Made by a program: the position numbers and the translations under genes. Of a stretch of DNA of 64,000 nucleotides, positions 28,766 to 37,139 are shown piece after piece. The stretch is from Mesorhizobium sp. B4-1-4 (GTDB lineage: Bacteria > Pseudomonadota > Alphaproteobacteria > Rhizobiales > Rhizobiaceae). Positions within the stretch are counted from its first letter, which is position 1, and the number at the start of each line of letters is the position of its first letter. The stretch lies in assembly GCF_006439395.2 (NCBI RefSeq), contig NZ_CP083950.1, positions 3,224,001 to 3,288,000 on the forward strand, in the 5' to 3' direction. The notes beneath the pieces were generated by a model. It worked only from the letters and a program-made list of their open reading frames with translations, made no database searches and was not told the origin of the DNA.

Positions 28766-30538
28766 ATGAGCGAGAATCGTAGGCTAGTCGCAATCCTGGC
28801 TGCGGATGTGGTCGGATACAGCAGACTCGCAAGCGCGGACGAAGATCGTACGTTGGCGAGGCTGCGGGCACTGCGTAGCGACCTGATCGATCCGACTATC
28901 GCCGTGCACAACGGGCGCGTCATCAAGCGCACAGGCGATGGGGCGCTGGTCGAGTTTCGCAGCGTGGTGGACGCCGTGCGCTGTGCCGTCGAGGTGCAGA
29001 ACGGCATGGTCGAGCGCAATGCCGGCGTGTCGCAGGATCGCCGTATCGAGTTCCGGATCGGCATCCATCTGGGTGACGTCGTCGAGGAAAGCGACGGCGA
29101 TCTGATGGGCGACGGCGTCAACATCGCCTCGCGCCTGGAGGGCGTCGCGGCGCCGGGCGCCATTTGCCTGTCAGAAGATGCCTATCGCCAAGTCAAGGCG
29201 AGGCTCGATCTCTCCGTCAACGATCTCGGCAACACCAAGCTCAAGAACATCGCCGAGCCCATCCGGGTCTATTCGCTGCAGGTCGGCACCGCCGGGGCCA
29301 AGGTGCCCGCGACTTCGGACACCGCGGCGGTCCGCTCTGAGGCGGCAGCGCCGCCGAAGCTGTCGATCGCCGTCCTGCCGTTCGCCAACATGAGCGGCGA
29401 CGCCGAGCAGGACTACTTCGCCGACGGTATCTCGGAAGATATCATTACGGCGCTGTCGAAGCTGTCGCAGCTGTTCGTCGTAGCCCGCAATTCGTCGTTC
29501 ACCTTCAAGGGCCAGAACGTCCATGTGCAGGAGGTGGGCAGGAAGCTCGGCGTCCGGCATGTGCTGGAGGGCAGCGTACGCAAGTCGGGCAACAGGGTGC
29601 GCATCACCGCGCAGCTCATCGATGCAACCTCGGGCGGCCATCTTTGGGCGGAGCGGTTCGATCGCGACCTGACCGATATCTTCGCAGTGCAGGATGACGT
29701 GACGCAGCACATCGTCGGCGCGCTCGCGGTCAATTTGACGGATGGCGACCGGCAGCGGCTGGCGCCCGAGCACACCCACAATGTGGAGGCTTATGATTGT
29801 TTCCTGCGAGGCCGGGAGCTGTGGCACCGGCTGACGAAGGAAACGAATATTGCCGCCCGTGACGTTCTGAAACGTGCCGTGGAACTGGACCCGAATTTCG
29901 CTTCGGCGCACGCCTTTCTGGCTCTCACTCATGGGCTCGACTATTTGAACAGGTGGAGTGCCTCGCCGCCGAGATCGATGGAGCAAGCTGCCGAGATTGC
30001 GACGCGGGCCGTAGCAGTGGATGATGGCGACCCCTTGGCACATTGGGCGCTCGGTCTGGTCTACCTTTACACACGTCGGCACGACGGAGCCATCAGCGAG
30101 GCTGAGCGCGCGATAGTCCTCAATCCGAACTTCGCCGAAGCGCACGTAAGCCTGGGCGAGGCGCTCCACTATTCGGGTAGATCCGAGGAGGCGCTACAGT
30201 GGTTCGAGCGCGGCGCGGCCTTGAACCCCTATTTTCCGGACGTGCTCCTGCATTTCCAGGCGTTGGCATGGTTTCAGCTGGAAAAGTACGAAACGGCCGT
30301 CGACTTGTTGCAGCAGCGGTTGAGCCGCAACCCCATCAGCGACGTCTCGCGCGCGCTTCTAGCCGCCAGCTACGGCCATCTGGGCCGTTTCGACGAGGCC
30401 AGTGCGGCATGGCAGGAGGTACTCCGCGTCAATCCCGACTATTCGCTGGAATACCGCCGCAAGATCTTGCCCTACAAGAACCCTGCCGATTTCGAGCTCG
30501 TGGTGGACGGGCTGCGCAAGGCCGGAATCGTGCAGTGA
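28766..30538 (+). CDS. Class III adenylate cyclase with TolB-like domain and TPRs
   Basis: The 590-residue protein has an N-terminal cyclase homology domain (residues about 1-170), with metal aspartates in AILAADVVGYSRL and KRTGDGALVEF and Asn/Arg in GDGVNIASRLEG. A FlgO/TolB-like middle domain (about 195-330, IAVLPFANMSGDAEQDYFAD) and TPR repeats to the end follow. This layout is very common in Mesorhizobium and Bradyrhizobium. No membrane segment was seen. It is divergent from the previous cyclase gene with 240 bases between the starts, so the two may share a control region. Confidence 0.92.
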   Translation: MSENRRLVAILAADVVGYSRLASADEDRTLARLRALRSDLIDPTIAVHNGRVIKRTGDGALVEFRSVVDAVRCAVEVQNGMVERNAGVSQDRRIEFRIGIHLGDVVEESDGDLMGDGVNIASRLEGVAAPGAICLSEDAYRQVKARLDLSVNDLGNTKLKNIAEPIRVYSLQVGTAGAKVPATSDTAAVRSEAAAPPKLSIAVLPFANMSGDAEQDYFADGISEDIITALSKLSQLFVVARNSSFTFKGQNVHVQEVGRKLGVRHVLEGSVRKSGNRVRITAQLIDATSGGHLWAERFDRDLTDIFAVQDDVTQHIVGALAVNLTDGDRQRLAPEHTHNVEAYDCFLRGRELWHRLTKETNIAARDVLKRAVELDPNFASAHAFLALTHGLDYLNRWSASPPRSMEQAAEIATRAVAVDDGDPLAHWALGLVYLYTRRHDGAISEAERAIVLNPNFAEAHVSLGEALHYSGRSEEALQWFERGAALNPYFPDVLLHFQALAWFQLEKYETAVDLLQQRLSRNPISDVSRALLAASYGHLGRFDEASAAWQEVLRVNPDYSLEYRRKILPYKNPADFELVVDGLRKAGIVQ

Positions 30539-30547
30539 CCGGCGAGG

Positions 30548-31951
30548 TCAGGTCCGGATGAGGCCTTGAGGCTCAGGTATCACTGCCCGGCCGACCTTGC
30601 GCCATCGGGGGTTTTCGCGAACCAGTTTGAGGTCGTCGGTCGTCTCGGCGAATGTCCGCAAACGGTATTGCCGGAGCAGGTCCGGGAAGAGCGCCCCTTC
30701 CGGCAGGCCGGCAAGCTGCTCGCGGACCGAGATCTTTTCATCGATGACCCCCATGCCCCAGGCATTTTCCCGAACCTGCAGTTCCGCAGCCAGATCGCGC
30801 TCTTCCGGCGCGTTTTCATCCAGCACGGCCATCAGGATCGAGTGGAAAAGCGCGACATAACCAATCTGTCTCAGGCCGCCCACAACCCGCACGCGCGGCA
30901 ATATGGCAAGGACGAGAAACATCAGGAACAAGTTCGGCAGCAGCACGCCGTCCAGCAGCGCCTGCCTGAGATGCGGCCGCTCGAACGGGATGCAAAGACC
31001 ATGCGGCCGTTCAGGCTCGATCAGGTGCCCGTTATCGAGGACGAGCTTGCGCACGCGCTCCTCGCGGATGCCCCAGAAATAGTCCGTCGCATTGGGCAGG
31101 AATCTGCCAAATGCGCTCGATGCGGCCTCTTGCAAGGCATGTTCGAGACGCTGGCGTCTCGCGGGCTCGATGAGCAGCCTGGAAAGAAGGTTGCCGTCGG
31201 ATTCCAGATGCCGCGCCATGGCAGCGCCGGCGAGCCGATCGTCGATGAAAACCGGCAGGGCCATGCCGGAACGGTCCCAATTGGCGAACAGATCCTCGTT
31301 GAGGGCTGTCAGCGCATCGGCGGCGGTTCCAAACACCTTGTCCTGACTGGCAAGCAGTGTGCCCAGCCAGCGGCTGACATCCGTTTCATCGCCCACTGCT
31401 TCGAGCCCGCGCGTGTTGAGGGAGACGGGACCGGCCACGCAGGTGCTTTTGCGGCACAGTTTGTGGCGCCCCATGCCAAACAGGTTGACCTTGTCGTCGC
31501 CGATATCGAGCCATCCCGGCCCCTCCCGGCCAATCGTCTCCATGGTCATCGTCGTTCCCATGAAGCCGACAAAGGCGGACAGTCCGTTTTCGACCGCGCC
31601 GAGCCAGGCAAGCAGCAGGGCATCGAAGGTGATCCGGTCCATCAGAAGCAGGCAGTGCAGGCCGGACTGAATCACCGGTCTGTGCTCGAACTCGTCGAGG
31701 ACTTTGCCGATCTCCTCAGGTTGCATGACCGCACCGAGGCGCTGATGCAGGACTTCACGCAGGATCGAGCGGGCAGCGATCGCCGGGCCGGATGCAGGCC
31801 TTGTCACCGGCCGCCACAGATGGCGGGCATAGTCGGAAACCGGTGCATTCCAGTTCTGCTCGATGTCACGCACGACTTCCGGGCAGAGCAGCGACAGCAC
31901 AGCCAGAATTTCCGCCGGAGGCGTAGGGGTTCGGTCAAAGGCGGCGGTCAT
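30548..31951 (-). CDS. Unrecognised 467-residue protein
   Basis: I do not recognise the family. The frame is preferred over the overlapping plus-strand frame because its composition is protein-like: mixed helices, a conserved-looking block near residues 135-180 (HCLLLMDRITFDALLLAWLG, then GRHKLCRKSTCV with two cysteines) and a hydrophobic stretch near residue 365 (LPNLFLMFLVLAILP). It has an ATG start and no signal peptide. The gene is convergent with the TPR-cyclase gene, nine bases apart. A metal- or nucleotide-handling role cannot be argued from what is visible. Confidence 0.7.
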   Translation of the reverse strand: MTAAFDRTPTPPAEILAVLSLLCPEVVRDIEQNWNAPVSDYARHLWRPVTRPASGPAIAARSILREVLHQRLGAVMQPEEIGKVLDEFEHRPVIQSGLHCLLLMDRITFDALLLAWLGAVENGLSAFVGFMGTTMTMETIGREGPGWLDIGDDKVNLFGMGRHKLCRKSTCVAGPVSLNTRGLEAVGDETDVSRWLGTLLASQDKVFGTAADALTALNEDLFANWDRSGMALPVFIDDRLAGAAMARHLESDGNLLSRLLIEPARRQRLEHALQEAASSAFGRFLPNATDYFWGIREERVRKLVLDNGHLIEPERPHGLCIPFERPHLRQALLDGVLLPNLFLMFLVLAILPRVRVVGGLRQIGYVALFHSILMAVLDENAPEERDLAAELQVRENAWGMGVIDEKISVREQLAGLPEGALFPDLLRQYRLRTFAETTDDLKLVRENPRWRKVGRAVIPEPQGLIRT

Positions 31952-32001
31952 TGGTCCCGTCTAGCCGCTTGTGGTGCAAACGCCAAGGGAAACAGCGAGG
32001 C

Positions 32002-32526
32002 CTAGAACCGCAGCCGGGCCATGCTCAGGAGGTCGTGGTACTGCCCGTCGGTAAAACCGGCCTTCACATGCCGACCTTCGACCTCGAAGCCGTGGCTTGT
32101 GTAGAGGCGGATGGCCGGTTCGTTGTCGGCATAAACCGCCAATTCGACCCGCTTCAGGGCCCTCCAGTTGTCGGCCACGTCAAGCAGCGCGCCAAGTATG
32201 GCGGAGCCGATGCCCTTGCCGACAAAGGCATCGTCGAGGCCGATATTGATCTCGCCGATATGCGAACGGCGCGGCGAACCCTGCACGACCAAGCTGCCAT
32301 GGCCGACGACCTTGCCGTCCAACTCCGCAACGATCCAGGTGGTTTCCTGGCCGGACTTGGCGATGCGCCGCTCTACCTGCTCCACCCTCTCGAAGGGCAT
32401 CCTGAACGTGCCCCAGCGGAAGCCCGGCATGCTGAAGATGGCGCAAAGCGCCTCCGCATCGCTTGGCCGGACGGATCGGAGCAGCGGCTCGATTTTCTCG
32501 GAGGATGGCGAGGTCGTGCTGGTCAT
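32002..32526 (-). CDS. GNAT-family N-acetyltransferase
   Basis: The 174-residue acyl-CoA-dependent acetyltransferase has LLRSVRPSDAEALCAIF at the N-terminus, a GKGIGSAILGALLD acetyl-CoA loop near residue 105 and NEPAIRLYTSHGFEVEG near 140, typical of the RimI-like group. The start MTSTTSPSSEK at 32526 is preferred over a longer frame whose extra 64 residues are not GNAT-like. It lies alone on the minus strand. The acceptor (an amine, amino acid or protein N-terminus) cannot be told. Confidence 0.9.
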   Translation of the reverse strand: MTSTTSPSSEKIEPLLRSVRPSDAEALCAIFSMPGFRWGTFRMPFERVEQVERRIAKSGQETTWIVAELDGKVVGHGSLVVQGSPRRSHIGEINIGLDDAFVGKGIGSAILGALLDVADNWRALKRVELAVYADNEPAIRLYTSHGFEVEGRHVKAGFTDGQYHDLLSMARLRF

Positions 32527-32831
32527 GGCGTTCCGGCAAAGGCAATCGGCCCGCCACGATGTACCGGACTTCACCTGAAAATCCAGCCGTCTCTGCAATC
32601 CATGATGCCGATTGCGTGCCAAGATACCGTTAAGTGGCGTAGAGTTTGAAGACGCCACTGATGCAGCGTGGTGCCGCATGTGGCCGGTGAAATCCGCCGC
32701 ACGGAATTGAACTGTCACCAGGCTTATCTATTCGAATGGCGGTACGGTCCGTTTCGAAGTAAAATGGAGCACTCGGACCAAAGGGCGGTTCGGTCAACAC
32801 GCCTTGGGGCGCATTTTCCGGAGCCTGCACC

Positions 32832-34247
32832 ATGAACGAAGCTCAGGATCTGTTTTCGCTTCTGCGGCAATCGACCGATGTCGATCCGAGGGCAATCGAC
32901 GCGATTGAGCGAACCATCGCCGAGGCAGGAGACCGCGAGCTTTGCCGCATCAATGCGCCAGCCTTCGCCAGCAAGCATGGCCTCGACGAGGAGCGCGCCA
33001 TAAGCGCCTTCCTGCATGCGGCGCGGGTGGGCATCTTCGACATTTCCTGGAACGTCCTGTGCCCCGGCTGCGGCGGCGTGCTCGACACCAACGCCACGCT
33101 GAAGACCCTGCAGAAGGACGAATACACCTGCACGCTGTGCTCCGAGGGATATTCGCCGACGCTCGACGAGATGGTCGAGGTGACATTCACCGTCAGTCCC
33201 CGCATACGCAGGATTGCCGCCCACAATCCACACGAGCTGCCGTTGATGGAATATTTCCGCCAGATCTACTGGGCGTCCGGCGTCGATCTGCCGGATGAGG
33301 ATTTCGCGAAAAAGATGGAAGAGATCTCACTGGAGGATATCGAGCTTGCGCCCGGTGAAAAGGCGGTTCTGCCGGTACAGCTGCCGCCCGAATTCGTCAT
33401 CGTCTTCGAGCCGGTCACCCATTCAGTGCAGTTCATCGACGGGAAGGGTGAACCAACAAAGGAGCGCCGCAGCCTTTCTTTGGTCTTCGACCGCGATCAT
33501 GTCCAGAGCCAGACGCTGGAGATGCAACCCGGCCCGTTGCGCATTTCGCTGGAAAACAGGACCGACACCCGCGTGCTGCCGACGGTCTTCATCGCCGGCA
33601 AGGCATTGCATGATTTGCTCGGCAAACGCCGACCCTTCCTCACCGCCAAGCGCCTGCTCACCAACCAGACGTTCCGCGATCTCTACCGCGCGGACACGCT
33701 CGACATCGACCAGCGCCTGAAGATCACCAGCCTGACCTTCCTGTTCACCGACCTGCGCGGATCGACCGCGCTTTACGAGCGGGTGGGCGATCTTTCGGCC
33801 TTCGATCTCGTGCGCGAGCATTTCCAGGTTCTGCACGAGATCGTCGCGGCCGAGGCAGGCGCGGTGGTGAAGACGATCGGTGATGCGGTGATGGCGACCT
33901 TCGCGACGCCTGATCGTGCGATTGCCGCGGCCCTCAGGATTCGCGAAGCCATGCGTGGGCTCAACGAAAAGAGCGGGCGCGAGGACCTGCTGCTCAAGAT
34001 CGGAGTCCATGCCGGCCCCTGCATCGCCGTGTCCATGAACGAGCGACAGGACTATTTCGGCCAGACGGTCAACATAGCCTCGCGGGTGCAGAACCTTGCC
34101 AATGCACAGGCGATCTTCGCCACTCGTGCGGTGGTCGACGACACTCTCACCGCCGATCTGTTGCACAGGAACGCGCTGACGCCCGTGCCCCACGAGGTCT
34201 CGCTGCGCGGCATTGAGCGGGAAATAGCGATATATACGATCCCCTGA
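32832..34247 (+). CDS. Class III adenylate/guanylate cyclase with N-terminal zinc-ribbon DUF5939-type domain
   Basis: The 471-residue protein has an N-terminal region of about 290 residues with a four-cysteine zinc ribbon (CPGCGG and CTLC near residues 77-100), consistent with DUF5939. A C-terminal cyclase domain covers about 300-440. The first metal Asp is in LFTDLRGSTALYE, the second in KTIGDAVMATFA, and the Asn/Arg pair in GQTVNIASRVQ, so it looks active. It has no membrane segment. It is convergent with a methyltransferase gene 21 bases away and is the third cyclase within 9 kb. Confidence 0.92.
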   Translation: MNEAQDLFSLLRQSTDVDPRAIDAIERTIAEAGDRELCRINAPAFASKHGLDEERAISAFLHAARVGIFDISWNVLCPGCGGVLDTNATLKTLQKDEYTCTLCSEGYSPTLDEMVEVTFTVSPRIRRIAAHNPHELPLMEYFRQIYWASGVDLPDEDFAKKMEEISLEDIELAPGEKAVLPVQLPPEFVIVFEPVTHSVQFIDGKGEPTKERRSLSLVFDRDHVQSQTLEMQPGPLRISLENRTDTRVLPTVFIAGKALHDLLGKRRPFLTAKRLLTNQTFRDLYRADTLDIDQRLKITSLTFLFTDLRGSTALYERVGDLSAFDLVREHFQVLHEIVAAEAGAVVKTIGDAVMATFATPDRAIAAALRIREAMRGLNEKSGREDLLLKIGVHAGPCIAVSMNERQDYFGQTVNIASRVQNLANAQAIFATRAVVDDTLTADLLHRNALTPVPHEVSLRGIEREIAIYTIP

Positions 34248-34268
34248 GGGCTTGGGTCGCCTCGGTCC

Positions 34269-34748
34269 TTACACGCGCCTGCAGATAAAATAGCGATCGG
34301 CCGGCACCGAAGGCGGCGGCATGAGGCGTTGCAACAGCGGGTGATCGAGCGGCGTGCCGCTGACCGCGATGCCGCCGACGCGAAGCAGGCGCGCTGTCAG
34401 ATCGGGAAGCCAGGTAGCGGTCACCGCATCGCGATCTTGATAGCCGGTGCCGATGTCGGCATGGACAAGAGCGGCGTCGATGCCAATGAACCTGCCCGCC
34501 GTCTCACGTATTTCGCCGAGCACGAGGTTTTCAGCTTCGGGAATTGAACTTGAGTGCGCGGCTAGCGCGCGGTCGAACGCCACGATCCGGCGTCCGGGCA
34601 GGCGCTCGCGCAGGTGGTGGTACGTCCGGCCATTGCCCAGGCCGAGTTCGAGCACTGGACCCTCTATCTTCGCCACCTCCGCGCAGACTTGATCGAGAAT
34701 ATCGCGCTGTGCGGTCATCCTGCGGATGAAACTCTCGAGGCGACTCAT
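34269..34748 (-). CDS. Class I SAM-dependent methyltransferase, small
   Basis: The 159-residue protein has the SAM-binding motif I VLELGLGNGRTYHHLRE near residue 32, an acidic residue after strand 2 (IVAFDRA), and LVHADIGTG near 95. It is short for the class because the substrate-binding cap is missing, so the substrate cannot be guessed. The ATG is at 34748. The upstream region contains a perfect 14-base palindrome at 34830-34843. It is not obviously part of an operon. Confidence 0.8.
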   Translation of the reverse strand: MSRLESFIRRMTAQRDILDQVCAEVAKIEGPVLELGLGNGRTYHHLRERLPGRRIVAFDRALAAHSSSIPEAENLVLGEIRETAGRFIGIDAALVHADIGTGYQDRDAVTATWLPDLTARLLRVGGIAVSGTPLDHPLLQRLMPPPSVPADRYFICRRV

Positions 34749-34829
34749 ATGCGTTCGTGTGTCCTAACCAGCTCAAAAGATCGGCAATGCCCGCGACCGG
34801 AACGGTTCGCGGGTGAAACCCGGGCGCGA

Positions 34830-34843
34830 CGGATTTAAATCCG
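34830..34843. promoter_or_regulatory. Perfect 14-base palindrome CGGATTTAAATCCG
   Basis: A perfect AT-cored palindrome lies about 82 bases upstream of the methyltransferase start and 118 bases past the end of the peptide ABC operon. An imperfect hairpin (cccgcgaccg/cggttcgcggg, one bulge) lies just beside it. It could be an operator for the methyltransferase gene or part of the ABC operon terminator. No second copy was noticed. Confidence 0.3.
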
Positions 34844-34960
34844 GATCGAGCCTCGCCGCATATAGAGCCGAACGATGAACACCGCAATGAACCGAACAGG
34901 GGCTGCCTACAAGGATCATACCGGTGGGGTGGCGGCACGGCGCGCGGCGGAATAGCGATG

Positions 34961-36142
34961 TCACTTGTAAGGGTCCGCGGCGTCCCGCAAGCCGTCGCCG
35001 AGGAAGTTGAACGCCAGGATGACGAGAATGACGGGGAGCATTGGCAAAAGCAGCCATGGATAGAACGCAATCACATTGACGCTGCGCGCCTCGGTCAGCA
35101 GGATGCCCCAGCTGGTTGTCGGCGCCCTCAGGCCGAGCCCGAGGAAGCTCAGCGCCGTCTCGCCCAGGATCATTCCGGGGATGGAGATCGTCGCCGTCGC
35201 GATCAGATGCGACATGAAGCCGGGAATGAGGTGCCGCCGGATAATGCGGCTGCTGCTGGCGCCCATCAACTGCGCGGCCAGAACGTAATCCTCCTCACGC
35301 AAGGCTAGAAGCTTTGAACGCACGGCCCGCGCCAGTCCGGTCCAGTGGAGCAGCCCGAGGATGACGGTGATGCCGAAATAGATCAGGATCGGACTCCAGG
35401 TTATCGGCATGATCGCCGCCAGAGCCAGCCATAGCGGAATGCTGGGGATCGATTGCAGAACTTCGATTATCCGTTGCACGATCAGGTCGAAGATGCCGCC
35501 GTGATAGCCGGCCAGTCCTCCGATGACTATGCCGAGCAGGAAGCTGAAACTGATGCCGACGAGGCCGATTGTCAGTGAAATGCGCGCGCCATAGATGATG
35601 CGCGAGAACACATCGCGGCCCAGCCTGTCAGTGCCGGCCAGAAAGAGTTGGCCGTTTTCGGCAGGGCAAACAAAATGCCTGTCACCTTCGATCATGCCCC
35701 AGAACCGGTAACTGTCGCCCTTGCAGAAGAAACGGATCCGCTGAACATCATCCTGTTTGTCGACGTAGTTCCGCTTGAGCGTGTCCATGTCCAGCATCAT
35801 CTGGCGGCCGTAGACGAACGGCCCGATGAACTGGCCGTTGTGGAACAGGTGCACCCGCTGCGGCGGCGAATAGATATAGTCCATGTTGCGCGTGTGCAGA
35901 TTGTAGGGCGCCAGGAACTCGCAGATCAGTATGCTGAGATAAAGCGCCGCCAGGAATATGCCTGACATAAGGGCAAGCCGGTGCCGTCGGAATTTCCACC
36001 ACATCAGCCGCAACTGCGACGCCTGAAAGACCTTCGACTGCTCCGGCGTCATCGCCTCGACCGACTGCAGGTCAAAGGGCTCTATGGAAACGTAGTGTTG
36101 CAGAGGGGCACCCGGAGCAGGCAGCGGGGATTGCGTGTTCAT
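34961..36142 (-). CDS. Peptide-type ABC transporter permease (DppC/YejE-like)
   Basis: The 393-residue permease has a long N-terminal extension with one membrane segment and a periplasmic loop of over 100 residues (YSPPQRVHLFHNGQFIGPF near 92). The BPD_transp_1 core follows, with the EAA-type loop AAQLMGASSSRIIRRHLIPG near residue 300. YejE-type permeases share this extended form. It overlaps the DppB-like gene by four bases (ATGA, 36139-36142) and is the last of a four-gene operon with ATPase, binding protein and DppB-like permease. The ligand is unknown; peptides, opines or glycosides are all possible for family 5 systems. Confidence 0.9.
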   Translation of the reverse strand: MNTQSPLPAPGAPLQHYVSIEPFDLQSVEAMTPEQSKVFQASQLRLMWWKFRRHRLALMSGIFLAALYLSILICEFLAPYNLHTRNMDYIYSPPQRVHLFHNGQFIGPFVYGRQMMLDMDTLKRNYVDKQDDVQRIRFFCKGDSYRFWGMIEGDRHFVCPAENGQLFLAGTDRLGRDVFSRIIYGARISLTIGLVGISFSFLLGIVIGGLAGYHGGIFDLIVQRIIEVLQSIPSIPLWLALAAIMPITWSPILIYFGITVILGLLHWTGLARAVRSKLLALREEDYVLAAQLMGASSSRIIRRHLIPGFMSHLIATATISIPGMILGETALSFLGLGLRAPTTSWGILLTEARSVNVIAFYPWLLLPMLPVILVILAFNFLGDGLRDAADPYK

Positions 36143-37137
36143 TTGGTGCTGCCGCCCTGCAAACGAATTCGTGGATCGAGCAGCGCCAGCGCCAGGTCGG
36201 AAATCAAAACGCCGATGACCGTCAGGAAGGCGAGGAACATCAGGAACGATCCTGCCAGATACATGTCCTGGCTTTGCAGCGCCTTGATCAGCATCGGCCC
36301 GGTCGTTTCCAAAGACAGCACGATCGCCGTGATTTCGGCACCGGAGATGATGGCCGGCAGGATTGAGCCGATGTCTGAAATGAAGAAATTGAGCGCCATG
36401 CGCAGCGGATATTTGACCAGCGCCTTGAAGGGATGAAGGCCTTTGGCGCGCGCGGTCACGACATATTGCTTGTGTAGTTCATCGAGCAGATTGGCGCGTA
36501 GCCGCCGGATCATGCTGGCCGTGCCCCCGGTGCCGATGATCAAGACCGGAATCCAGAGATGGGCGAGGATCGACTTCGCCTTGGCCCAGCTCATGGGCTC
36601 GCCGAGATATTGCTGGTCCATGAGATGGCCGATGGACGTGCCGAACCAGATGTTGGCGAAATACATCAGGATCAGCGCCAACATGAAGTTCGGAATGGCA
36701 AGGCCGAGAAGGCCGAAGAACGTCAGGCCGTAGTCGCCCCAGCTGTATTGATGGGTGGCGGAGTACATGCCGATCGGAAAGGCGATGAGCCAGGTGAAGA
36801 TGATCGTGACGAACGAGACCAGCACGGTGAGCCACATTCGGTCCCCGACGACGTCGCGAACCGGCAGCTCATATTCGAAGGAATAACCGAAATCGCCATG
36901 CAGCATCCCGCCTACCCAGTAGAAGTAGCGAACGATCGGCGGCTTGTCGAAACCATATTCCTTCCGCATCATATCGATGCGGTCGGAATCCACCGCTTCG
37001 CCTTGAGCCTTAAGCTCGGCAACGTAGCTGTCGAAATAGTCGCCCGGGGGGAGTTCGATGATCGTGAACACCAGCGCCGATATGACAAGCAGCGTTGGAA
37101 CCATTACGGCGATGCGCCAGACAATATATCGAAGCAC
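36139..37137 (-). CDS. Peptide-type ABC transporter permease (DppB/YejB-like)
   Basis: The 332-residue permease has a first membrane helix at residues 8-28 (RIAVMVPTLLVISALVFTI), PPGDYFDSY just after it, and the conserved cytoplasmic loop YVVTARAKGLHPFKALVKY near residue 240. Six membrane segments are visible. It begins two bases after the binding-protein stop and overlaps the next permease, so the genes are tightly coupled. It forms the channel heterodimer with the DppC-like protein. Confidence 0.92.
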   Translation of the reverse strand: MLRYIVWRIAVMVPTLLVISALVFTIIELPPGDYFDSYVAELKAQGEAVDSDRIDMMRKEYGFDKPPIVRYFYWVGGMLHGDFGYSFEYELPVRDVVGDRMWLTVLVSFVTIIFTWLIAFPIGMYSATHQYSWGDYGLTFFGLLGLAIPNFMLALILMYFANIWFGTSIGHLMDQQYLGEPMSWAKAKSILAHLWIPVLIIGTGGTASMIRRLRANLLDELHKQYVVTARAKGLHPFKALVKYPLRMALNFFISDIGSILPAIISGAEITAIVLSLETTGPMLIKALQSQDMYLAGSFLMFLAFLTVIGVLISDLALALLDPRIRLQGGSTK

Positions 37138-37139
37138 GC

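Noticed and set aside
30566..32005. 479-codon plus-strand frame opposite the 467-residue unknown protein
   Set aside because: Rich in Gln, His and Arg with no regular secondary-structure pattern. The minus-strand frame has better composition and an ATG in a sensible position, although neither is recognised, so some doubt remains.
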